This document shows positions 1 to 5,222 of a DNA stretch of 7,744 nt, one piece after another. A program made the position numbers and the translations under genes. The stretch is taken from assembly GCA_028869035.1 (NCBI GenBank), contig JAGWTL010000133.1, positions 1 through 7,744 on the forward strand, in the 5' to 3' direction. Each line of letters starts with the position of its first letter. Position 1 is the first letter of the stretch. The DNA is from Burkholderiales bacterium (GTDB lineage Bacteria; Pseudomonadota; Gammaproteobacteria; Burkholderiales; Burkholderiaceae_C). The notes under the pieces were generated by a model. That model was not told the origin of the DNA and searched no databases. It worked only from the letters and a program-made list of their open reading frames with translations.

Positions 1-1158
1 ATCGGCCGGCTGCACCAGCTGGCCGGTCTTGTTGGACCAGTTGTTCTTGGTGTAGGTGATGACGGCGGCGATCTCGGTGTCGCTCAGCTGCTTCCAGGCC
101 GGCATGGCGCCCTTGTTCTGGCCATTCAGCAGCACTGCGATCTGCTTGTTCTTGTCGCCGTCCAGCACGACAGCGGCGCCATCCAGCGGCTTGATCGGGC
201 CGGCGCCCTTGCCGTTGGCCTGGTGGCAGGCGGCGCAGTTGGCGGCATAGACCTTCTCGCCGCGCTGGATCATTTCGCCCAGTGCCCAGACCTTGTTCGG
301 ATCGTCGGCCTTGGCGGCCATGGCTTTCTTCTGGCCATCGACCCACTTGGAATAATCCTCGGCCGACAGCACCTTCACGTGGATGGGCATGTAGGCGTGT
401 TCCTTGCCGCACAGCTCGGCGCACTGGCCGTAGAAGTCGCCGGTCTTTTCGGCACGGAACCAGGTGTCACGCACGAAGCCTGGGATGGCGTCCTGCTTGA
501 TGCCGAAAGCCGGCACCATGAAAGCGTGGATCACGTCATTGGCGGTGGTGATGATGCGCACCTTCTTGTCCACCGGCACGACCAGGGGGTTGTCCACCTT
601 GAGCAGATAGTCGTCGGTGGGTTCCGGCTTGCCGGACTCGGACATCACACGGTGGTTGTTGTCCAGGGTGGAGATGAAGCCGATGCCCTCGCCTTCGCCC
701 TTGATGTAGTCGTAGCCCCACTTCCACTGGTAGCCGGTGGCCTTGATGGTCAGGTCGGCGTTGCTGGTGTCCTTCATGGCCACGACGGCCTTGGTGGCCG
801 GCAGGGCCATCAGGATCACGATGATGAAGGGGATCACGGTCCAGGCGATTTCCACGGCCACGGACTCATGGAAGTCGGCCGGCTTGTGGCCCACCGACTT
901 GCGGTGCTTCACGATGGAATAGAACATCACGCCGAAGACCGCCACGAAAATGACGGTGCAGATGATCAGCATGAACCAGTGCAGCCACTGCTGTTCAGCA
1001 GCGATCTTGGTGACCGCGGTCCCCAGATTGAGCTGGTTGACCCCCGGGCCACCGGGCAGGTCGTTGACAGCCTGGGCTGCGGTGAAGGCTGTCGTACCGG
1101 CCCAAGCGCCGGCCATAAGCAGCAGTGAAGCCAGTTTATTAGAAATGCTCTTCATCAT
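1..1158 (-). CDS. coxB: Cytochrome c oxidase subunit II with fused C-terminal cytochrome c domain (3' end cut by window edge)
   Basis: Subunit II of an aa3/caa3-type terminal oxidase in the cytoplasmic membrane. It receives electrons on its periplasmic face at the CuA centre and passes them to subunit I. The 386 visible codons begin MMKSISNKL and show a Sec signal peptide with likely cleavage after A28-Q29-A30. Two membrane helices follow (about 62-83 and 105-127), then a cupredoxin domain with all CuA ligands: H211, C246, E248, C250, H254 and M257. A C-terminal class I cytochrome c domain has CAACH at 308-312 and a likely axial Met at 352 (GAMPAW). The reading frame is still open at base 1; by family length only a few residues should be missing. 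The start is the first of two adjacent ATGs, with GAAGAAG at 1164-1170 five bases upstream. The cox operon presumably continues to the left with coxA, which is inference. The fused haem domain could accept electrons directly from soluble or membrane cytochromes. Confidence 0.97.
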   Translation of the reverse strand, partial: MMKSISNKLASLLLMAGAWAGTTAFTAAQAVNDLPGGPGVNQLNLGTAVTKIAAEQQWLHWFMLIICTVIFVAVFGVMFYSIVKHRKSVGHKPADFHESVAVEIAWTVIPFIIVILMALPATKAVVAMKDTSNADLTIKATGYQWKWGYDYIKGEGEGIGFISTLDNNHRVMSESGKPEPTDDYLLKVDNPLVVPVDKKVRIITTANDVIHAFMVPAFGIKQDAIPGFVRDTWFRAEKTGDFYGQCAELCGKEHAYMPIHVKVLSAEDYSKWVDGQKKAMAAKADDPNKVWALGEMIQRGEKVYAANCAACHQANGKGAGPIKPLDGAAVVLDGDKNKQIAVLLNGQNKGAMPAWKQLSDTEIAAVITYTKNNWSNKTGQLVQPAD

Positions 1159-1347
1159 GTTCACTTCTTCAAGGTCTTAAATAATCCAGGACTGTCCAGG
1201 CTGGCCCGACATGCGGCTTGTGACCGATGCGCCCACCGCCACTCCGGGGCGGGCAGGGAATTGCCGTTGAATTTCAAAATTCAGTAGCCGCTTATTGTAG
1301 CCCAGCACTTTTGAGCCCCGCCCCGGCTGATAGGACAGGCCCGTACG
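1159..1347 (-). promoter_or_regulatory. coxB leader and probable promoter region
   Basis: This 189-bp non-coding stretch lies between the stop of the BioC-like gene and the coxB start, both on the minus strand. It is visibly more AT-rich around 1261-1300 than its surroundings. A good -10 hexamer, TACAAT, reads on the minus strand at 1299-1294. No convincing -35 is found 16-18 bp upstream of it, so an activator or another sigma factor may be needed. If this is the promoter, the coxB mRNA carries a leader of roughly 130 nt. I see no strong intrinsic terminator after the BioC-like gene, so read-through into coxB is possible. Confidence 0.4.
1269..1282. repeat. 14-bp palindrome GAATTT-CA-AAATTC in the coxB promoter region
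   Basis: The sequence has perfect 6-bp inverted arms (GAATTT at 1269-1274 and AAATTC at 1277-1282) around a 2-bp centre. It lies just downstream of the transcription start predicted from the TACAAT hexamer at 1299-1294, a position suited to an operator. No regulator is assigned. An AT-rich palindrome of this length can arise by chance, although the local GC content makes it less likely here. Confidence 0.4.
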
Positions 1348-2244
1348 CTAGGCGCGGGGCTCCTGCGGCCGGCGCAGCGTCGCGCGCATCTCGTCCAGGC
1401 TCAGGGTGGTTTCGGCCGCCACGGCCAGGCGGCGCGGCGGTTTGAAGGCGTGTCCGTAGATGACCTCGAAGCTCAGCTTGAGCCGTCCTTGCTGCGCCGG
1501 ATCGGCCAGCCCCTGCAGCGCCTCTTGCAACTGCCGCAACCAGCCGCGCCCGCGCAGGCCGGGCGGCCGCGCAGGATGCAGATTGCGCCCGAGTTCGCGC
1601 AATTCCTGCAGCAGGCGCTGCGGCGTCTCGAAGGTCAACTCGATGCGTTCCATGTCCATCACCGGTTCGGCAAAACCTGCCGCCACCAGCATGTCGCCCC
1701 AGTCGTGCATGTCGGTGTATTCATGCGCCGGGGCCGGCCAGCCCAGGGCCTGGTAGAGCCTGCGCAACTCACGCAGGGTATCGGGGCCGAAGCAGGAGAA
1801 CATCAGGAAACCATCGACCGCCAGCGCCTCGTGCCAGCGCCGGATCAGAGCCTGCGGATCGGCCGCCATGTGCAGGGACATATTGGCCCAGAGCAGTTCG
1901 GCCGGAATCGGCGCGGGCGCCGCGCCCAGGGCCGCGCGCCAGCGCGCCGGGTGCCACCAGGGTCGCGCCGCCGCCTGCTGCGCGCGCTGCCGTTCGTCCG
2001 CCACAGCCGCGCTGACCATGGCCCGCACTCCGGGGTAACGCCGCGCCAGCAGGCCCTGCGCCTGCAGGCCGCCACGCACAGGCTCCCAGTGCAGCAAACT
2101 CTGCGGCTGGCGCACGATCCAGTCCAGCCGCTGCTCCATGCGCCGCGCCACCTCTTCATGCAGCCAGGCGGACGCCGTCTGCGGACGCTGCGCCCAGCGC
2201 GCGGCCGCGGCGGGATCAATGGTGGGAGGGCGATGCTCGGACAT
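1348..2244 (-). CDS. BioC-like methyltransferase-family protein with degenerate SAM motif
   Basis: The protein has 298 residues, starting MSEHRPPTIDP. The C-terminal two-thirds resemble the malonyl-[ACP] O-methyltransferase (BioC) family of biotin synthesis: a motif IV-like segment LLWANMSLHMAADP (117-130), FLMFSCFGPDTLRELR (146-161), HEYTDMHDWGDMLVAAGF (174-191), and FEVIYGHAF (259-267). The family's glycine-rich SAM-binding loop (DxGxGxG) should lie near residues 50-60, but the sequence there is LLHWEPVRGG. No acidic residue follows the second predicted strand (RAMVSAA, 74-80). It may therefore bind SAM weakly or serve another role, so I give no symbol. The start at 2244 gives the N-terminus I expect for this family; an in-frame ATG at 2271 would add nine residues. 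No clear Shine-Dalgarno sequence precedes either. It is divergent from comF and lies upstream of coxB on the same strand; no other biotin gene is in the window. Confidence 0.8.
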   Translation of the reverse strand: MSEHRPPTIDPAAAARWAQRPQTASAWLHEEVARRMEQRLDWIVRQPQSLLHWEPVRGGLQAQGLLARRYPGVRAMVSAAVADERQRAQQAAARPWWHPARWRAALGAAPAPIPAELLWANMSLHMAADPQALIRRWHEALAVDGFLMFSCFGPDTLRELRRLYQALGWPAPAHEYTDMHDWGDMLVAAGFAEPVMDMERIELTFETPQRLLQELRELGRNLHPARPPGLRGRGWLRQLQEALQGLADPAQQGRLKLSFEVIYGHAFKPPRRLAVAAETTLSLDEMRATLRRPQEPRA

Positions 2245-2286
2245 GGATCGGCGAGTATATTGATTCCCCATATTCCTTGATTCCCC
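2245..2286. promoter_or_regulatory. Compact divergent start region between the BioC-like gene and comF
   Basis: Only 42 bp separate the two divergent start codons. Overlapping TATA-like hexamers face both ways: TATATT on the plus strand at 2256-2261 (towards comF) and TATACT on the minus strand at 2258-2253 (towards the methyltransferase). If TATACT acts as a -10, transcription would begin within a few bases of the methyltransferase ATG at 2244, giving a nearly leaderless mRNA. Neither gene shows a recognisable Shine-Dalgarno sequence or a strong -35. The real promoters could instead lie inside the neighbouring coding sequences. Confidence 0.3.
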
Positions 2287-2293
2287 ATGTTCC
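2260..2293. repeat. Tandem duplication of a 17-bp unit (two abutting copies)
   Basis: Copy 1 is TTGATTCCCCATATTCC (2260-2276) and copy 2 is TTGATTCCCCATGTTCC (2277-2293). They abut directly and differ at one base (A versus G). The second copy contains the comF ATG (2287-2289); in copy 1 the same position reads ATA. On the minus strand each copy contains ATGGGGAATC, and the one ending copy 1 (ATG at 2271) is in frame with the methyltransferase. Confidence 0.9.
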
Positions 2294-2982
2294 GCGCCCT
2301 GCTCGACCGCCTGAGTGCCGCCCTGCCCAGCCAGTGCGCGGTCTGCCACGCCTGGCCGACGCCCGTCCTGTGCGAGGCCTGTGTGGCGCGTTTTGCCCAG
2401 CCCCGGCCACGCTGCCGTAGCTGCGCGCTCCAGGTTCCGCAGGACCTGGAACGTTGCGGCGCATGCATCAAGGAAACACCGCCCCTGGACCTTTGTCTTG
2501 CGGCTGTGACTTATGAATACCCCTGGAGCGGACTGGTCGGCCACTACAAGTTTGGCGCCAGGCCGGGCTGGTCGATGGCTCTGGCCCTGCTGATGCGCAG
2601 CACGCCCTGGGCCGAGCCGGCGCTGGAAGCCGCCGAGCTGGTGCTGCCCATGCCGCTGTCGCGCGAGCGGCTGCGTGAACGCGGTTTCAACCAGGCGCTG
2701 GAACTGGCCCGCCAGCTCGCGCCGGGCAAGGCGGACGCCACCCTGCTGGTACGGCTGCGTGACACACCGGCGCAAAGCAGCCTGCCGCGTCCCGCACGCC
2801 TGCGCAATGTACGGGGCGCTTTCGGCGTGGCGCCAGGCCGGGAAAAGGAGATCGAAGGGCGGCGCCTGGTGCTGGTGGACGACGTCATGACCAGCGGCGC
2901 CTCGCTCTGCACGGCCGCACTGGCCCTGCGCGCGGCCGGGGCCGCACACATCACGGGCCTGGTGCTGGCCAGAACCGAGTGA
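2287..2982 (+). CDS. comF: ComF family protein (phosphoribosyltransferase-like, double zinc finger)
   Basis: The product is a 231-residue cytoplasmic protein of the ComF/GntX family. In naturally competent bacteria ComF is needed for DNA uptake or for processing of internalised single strands; GntX-type homologues are widespread outside competent species. Four CxxC pairs sit near the N-terminus (C17/C20, C29/C32, C43/C46, C57/C60), enough for two zinc sites. They are followed by LPMPLSRERLRERGFNQ (120-136) and by the PRPP-binding loop VLVDDVMTSGAS (195-206), typical of type I phosphoribosyltransferases. The length is normal and all key residues are present. The ATG at 2287 puts the first zinc pair at the usual distance, although it has no Shine-Dalgarno sequence. 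The 3' end converges on the next gene with a gap of only 7 bp. Role in competence here is not established. Confidence 0.93.
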   Translation: MFRALLDRLSAALPSQCAVCHAWPTPVLCEACVARFAQPRPRCRSCALQVPQDLERCGACIKETPPLDLCLAAVTYEYPWSGLVGHYKFGARPGWSMALALLMRSTPWAEPALEAAELVLPMPLSRERLRERGFNQALELARQLAPGKADATLLVRLRDTPAQSSLPRPARLRNVRGAFGVAPGREKEIEGRRLVLVDDVMTSGASLCTAALALRAAGAAHITGLVLARTE

Positions 2983-2989
2983 CGCGCCT

Positions 2990-3382
2990 TCAGTGCACGG
3001 TTTCGATGACCATGCGGTGGTAACGCTCGGCCAGGACAAAGGGCACGTGGTGGATGGCTTGCGACACGCGCTCGGCTGCGCTGTTGTCTGGTACGGGAAG
3101 GATCAGGAAGGTGGCCCCGGCCTTGGCGGCGTCCAGAAAGGCCTGCACGGTCTTCATACTGGTCCCCATATTGGCGATGAAACCCGCCTGGTGCAGGTTC
3201 TTCTCGGCGAACTCCGCCATCTGCTGCGGCGTCAGCTCCAGCGCGTCCAGCGGACGCTGCGCCAGCTCTTCCAGTTCGTGCATGACCTGGTGCGCGTCCT
3301 GGGCCTGCTGAAACGCCACCACCATATGGCCCGTCGGGAAAAAAGCGCCAAAGTCCGTGTGCAGCTTGTCCAAGGATTTCAT
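2990..3382 (-). CDS. Conserved-looking hypothetical protein, 130 residues
   Basis: I do not recognise this family with confidence. The protein starts MKSLDKLHTDFGAFFPTGH, lacks a signal peptide and membrane helices, and should be cytoplasmic. Its hydrophobicity pattern suggests two alternating halves: GHMVVAF, a helix near 25-42 and a Gln/Glu-rich helix near 52-66, then GATFLILPVP (about 89-98), a helix, and a final strand RMVIETV. That loosely resembles a duplicated alpha/beta arrangement such as the YflT/GS17M-like stress proteins, but this is inference from pattern only. It has a start ATG at 3382, a G-rich sequence (GGGGG) a few bases upstream, and coding-like composition. It is convergent with comF (7-bp gap) and divergent from trmL (87-bp gap), so it is probably transcribed alone. 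Confidence 0.75.
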   Translation of the reverse strand: MKSLDKLHTDFGAFFPTGHMVVAFQQAQDAHQVMHELEELAQRPLDALELTPQQMAEFAEKNLHQAGFIANMGTSMKTVQAFLDAAKAGATFLILPVPDNSAAERVSQAIHHVPFVLAERYHRMVIETVH

Positions 3383-3469
3383 GGTTCGCCCCCAGTGTGT
3401 AGACGCTTCATTCTAGGAAGACCTGGCCAAATTACCAGTCCAACTCAAGGCGACAGACAATACGCGCCT
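3383..3469. promoter_or_regulatory. Divergent intergenic region between the 130-residue protein gene and trmL
   Basis: On the minus strand TAGAAT at 3415-3410 is a fair -10 for the hypothetical gene. It would start a leader of about 20 nt containing the GGGGG stretch, but no good -35 is seen. On the plus strand TTACCA (3432-3437) and GACAAT (3456-3461), 18 bp apart, are a weak promoter pair for trmL that would start the mRNA almost at its ATG. The only Shine-Dalgarno-like bases for trmL (AAGG at 3447-3450) are too far upstream to be convincing. Confidence 0.28.
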
Positions 3470-3934
3470 ATGTTCCACATCGTCCTGGTCGAGCCCGAAA
3501 TCCCGCCCAACACGGGCAACGTCATCCGCCTGAGCGCCAACACCGGCTGCACCCTGCACCTGGTCGAGCCGCTGGGTTTTTCCATGGAAGACCGCCTGAT
3601 GCGCCGCGCCGGCCTGGACTACCACGAGTACGCCGAACTGCACCGCCATGCGAGCTGGGACGCCTTCCTGGCCGACGAACAGCCGCTACCCGAACGCATG
3701 TTCGCGCTCACCACGCGCGGCACGCGCTATGTACACGATGTGGCTTTCCAGCCCGGGGACTGGCTGGTCTTTGGCTCGGAAACCAGCGGCCTGCCCGAGG
3801 CGGTGCGTGCTGCCTTCGCCCTGGCGCAGAAACTCAAGCTGCCCATGCGCGCGGGCCAGCGCAGCCTGAACCTGTCCAACGCGGTAGCGGTGACGGTCTT
3901 CGAGGCCTGGCGGCAGAACGGGTTTAGGACATAG
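3470..3934 (+). CDS. trmL: tRNA (cytidine(34)/uridine(34)-2'-O)-methyltransferase TrmL
   Basis: A small SPOUT-class (trefoil-knot) SAM-dependent methyltransferase. It methylates the 2'-OH of the wobble nucleotide 34 of tRNA-Leu isoacceptors, supporting decoding. The 154-residue length matches the family. Diagnostic motifs are PEIPPNTGN (9-17), RAGLDYHEY (46-54), VFGSETSGLPE (100-110), and the knot and cofactor segment LPMRAGQRSLNLSNAVAV (124-141). No residue expected from the family appears to be missing. The ATG at 3470 directly precedes the N-terminal strand FHIVLVEP, so it is the only sensible start. The gene is monocistronic in this window, divergent from the 130-residue protein gene and convergent with the MaoC-type gene beyond a hairpin-containing spacer. 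Confidence 0.95.
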   Translation: MFHIVLVEPEIPPNTGNVIRLSANTGCTLHLVEPLGFSMEDRLMRRAGLDYHEYAELHRHASWDAFLADEQPLPERMFALTTRGTRYVHDVAFQPGDWLVFGSETSGLPEAVRAAFALAQKLKLPMRAGQRSLNLSNAVAVTVFEAWRQNGFRT

Positions 3935-4008
3935 CCCCCACGCTCGGCACTGCGTGTCCTCGCTGCCCCCCAAGGGGGCCCTCGCGGCTTCGGGCGGCCG
4001 TGCGCCGC
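3935..4008. repeat. REP-like palindromic spacer element between convergent trmL and MaoC-type genes
   Basis: The whole spacer is made of GC-rich inverted repeats. The core hairpin is at 3965-3979. Downstream, GCGGC (3984-3988) can pair with GCCGC (4004-4008), enclosing a CTTCGGGCGGCC stretch. From memory, closely similar CCCCCCAAGGGGG plus CTTCGGGCGGC elements occur many times between genes in Comamonadaceae, so I call it a dispersed REP-like element; copy number could not be checked here. Confidence 0.55.
3965..3979. terminator. GC hairpin, possible bidirectional transcription terminator or mRNA 3'-end stabiliser
   Basis: GCCCCC and GGGGGC form a perfect 6-bp stem around a 3-nt loop, 30 bp past the trmL stop and about 30 bp past the MaoC-type stop on the other strand. 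No U-tract follows on either strand, so it is not a canonical intrinsic terminator. Its position between two converging genes still suits a 3'-end function. Confidence 0.4.
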
Positions 4009-4464
4009 TCAGGGATAGCGCCGCGCGATCGATTCGGCCACGCAGACCGGCTTGGCCGCGCCTTCGCGCTCGATCGTCACTTCCCACGTCATCTGCACAC
4101 CGCGGTTGTCGATGGGCTCGCAGGCCAGCAGCTTCATGCGCGCGCGCAGGCGGCTGCCCACCGGCACCGGGGCCATGAAACGCACGCGGTTCAGGCCGTA
4201 GTTCACGCCCATGCGCGACTCGACGATCTCCATGGTGCTTTCGAAGAACTTCGGCAGCAGGGACAGCGTGAGGAAACCATGGGCGATGGGGCCGCCGAAA
4301 GGCCCGGCCCCGGCCTTTTCCACATCGACGTGGATCCACTGGTGGTCACCCGTGGCCTGGGCGAACTGGTTGACCTGCTCCTGCGTGATCGTGAGCCAGT
4401 CGCTGACCGCGACCTCCTGGCCCACCAGCGGGGGAAATTCCTTGAGGGACTGGAAGGTTTTCAT
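4009..4464 (-). CDS. MaoC family dehydratase / (R)-specific enoyl-CoA hydratase-like protein (NodN-like)
   Basis: The product is a 151-residue single hot-dog-fold protein, predicted to hydrate or dehydrate acyl-thioesters (enoyl-CoA to (R)-3-hydroxyacyl-CoA) in the cytoplasm. The hydratase-2 motif is clear: ATGDHQWIH with catalytic Asp40 and His45, followed by GPFGGPIAHGFLTLSL (54-69). NodN-type proteins share this arrangement. The substrate cannot be read from the sequence; fatty-acid or polyhydroxyalkanoate precursor chemistry is a common role of the family. I chose ATG at 4464 (MKTFQSL), because an alternative GTG at 4473 adds only Gly-Gly. No strong Shine-Dalgarno sequence is seen. It follows the ParA-like gene on the same strand after 57 bp, so the two may be cotranscribed, without obvious functional link. 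Confidence 0.9.
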   Translation of the reverse strand: MKTFQSLKEFPPLVGQEVAVSDWLTITQEQVNQFAQATGDHQWIHVDVEKAGAGPFGGPIAHGFLTLSLLPKFFESTMEIVESRMGVNYGLNRVRFMAPVPVGSRLRARMKLLACEPIDNRGVQMTWEVTIEREGAAKPVCVAESIARRYP

Positions 4465-4521
4465 GCCGCCCACTGTAGCGATCAGACCCGCGCACTGGCT
4501 GTCATGCGCGCGACGCGAGGC

Positions 4522-5136
4522 TCAATGGTCCAGCCAGCGGCACAGCCCCTGCCACTGCTCCAGATCCTTTTCCACGCGGCTGGGCGCCACGTCGAACAGG
4601 GTCAGGCCATGAGCGGCCATATGAATGTAGTTCTGCGTATCGCGCAGATAGGCCAGCACCGGCACGCCCAGGGCATCAACGAAGGCGCGCAGCTTGTCGG
4701 CCGCGATGGTGCGGCCGTCCACGCGCATGCCGACGATGCCCACCTGCATGCCCTTGTGCGTATGCTGCTTGATCTCGTCAAGGAAGGTGCGCGTGGCAAA
4801 GATGTCGAAGACGCTGGGCTGCAAGGGGATGATGACCTTGTCGGCATGCTGCAGCACGTCCTTCATGCGCGAGCCCTTGAGACCGGCTGGGGTGTCGAGC
4901 ACCACGTGTGTGACACCCTTGGGCAGCTTGGCCAGCTTGTCTTCCCCCACGTCCCAGCTCACGATCGGCCGCGCGTTGGCCGGCCGCAGGCCCAGCCACA
5001 GGCGCGAGGACTGCTGGCGATCGGCGTCGCCCAGCATCACGCTGTGGCCCTTGCTGGCGTAGTAGCCCGCAATATTGGTGGAGAGGGTGGACTTTCCGAC
5101 CCCCCCCTTGGGATTGGCAACCACGACGACCGGCAT
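4522..5136 (-). CDS. Orphan ParA/MinD-like P-loop ATPase
   Basis: A 204-residue small ParA-family ATPase without an N-terminal DNA-binding extension. The deviant Walker A motif PKGGVGKST spans 9-17, with the signature Lys10 as well as Lys15. GDADRQQSS (36-44) follows the second strand where many ParA proteins have DxDPQ, and VVLDTPAG (78-85) is the Walker A' region. Such proteins form ATP-dependent dimers that position plasmids, chromosomes or protein complexes. No ParB-type partner is encoded nearby, so the cargo is unknown. The ATG at 5136 is supported by AAGGAG six bases upstream and by placing the P-loop strand MPVVVVANPKGG at the N-terminus. The Walker A codons contain a run of eight G. 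It is divergent from the kefC-type gene across 86 bp and 57 bp upstream of the MaoC-type gene. Confidence 0.92.
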   Translation of the reverse strand: MPVVVVANPKGGVGKSTLSTNIAGYYASKGHSVMLGDADRQQSSRLWLGLRPANARPIVSWDVGEDKLAKLPKGVTHVVLDTPAGLKGSRMKDVLQHADKVIIPLQPSVFDIFATRTFLDEIKQHTHKGMQVGIVGMRVDGRTIAADKLRAFVDALGVPVLAYLRDTQNYIHMAAHGLTLFDVAPSRVEKDLEQWQGLCRWLDH

Positions 5137-5222
5137 CACGCGCTCCTTGTAGTCTGACCAGACCCTATGGTAGCGTAGGGCTCCGCTTTCACCCCTTGAA
5201 TCCGTGTTCAGGCGTCTCATTC
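5137..5222. promoter_or_regulatory. Divergent regulatory region between parA-like and kefC-type genes, with two palindromes
   Basis: Two inverted repeats touch each other here. GTCTG-AC-CAGAC (5152-5163) is perfect in its 5-bp arms. CCCTATGGTAGCGTAGGG (5163-5180) is an imperfect 18-bp palindrome with 7 of 9 positions matching. Promoter matches are weak: TTGTAG (5147-5152) and TAGCGT (5171-5176) towards kefC, and on the other strand TTCAAG and TACGCT with a 17-bp spacer towards parA. Both palindromes overlap these, so a dimeric regulator could act on either gene. No regulator is known from this window. Confidence 0.35.
5143..5148 (-). promoter_or_regulatory. Ribosome binding site AAGGAG of the ParA-like gene
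   Basis: AAGGAG lies six bases before the ATG at 5136. It is the only near-consensus Shine-Dalgarno sequence in the window and decides the start against in-frame upstream codons. Confidence 0.7.

Noticed and set aside
223..1128. 301-codon open frame on the plus strand opposite coxB
   Set aside because: It is fully antisense to the strongly supported coxB; its His/Val/Gly-rich translation is an artefact of third-position GC bias.
2245..3039. N-terminal extension of the BioC-like gene across all of comF on the opposite strand
   Set aside because: Open frame by GC bias only; the recognisable N-terminus begins at 2244 and comF is certain on the plus strand.
2993..3469. Upstream extension of trmL to 2993
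   Set aside because: TrmL begins naturally at MFHIVLVEP with full family length; the extension is antisense to the 130-residue protein gene.
4000..5157. 385-codon plus-strand open frame across the MaoC and ParA genes
   Set aside because: It overlaps two well-identified genes on the other strand and its translation is low-complexity, His/Gln-rich and resembles no family.
5196..5222. TTG start adding nine residues to the kefC-type protein
   Set aside because: The ATG at 5223 gives the normal family length and N-terminus; the extra residues have no support.
5137..5222. parS centromere for the ParA-like protein
   Set aside because: No match to the chromosomal parS consensus (TGTTNCACGTGAAACA) and no ParB gene in the window.
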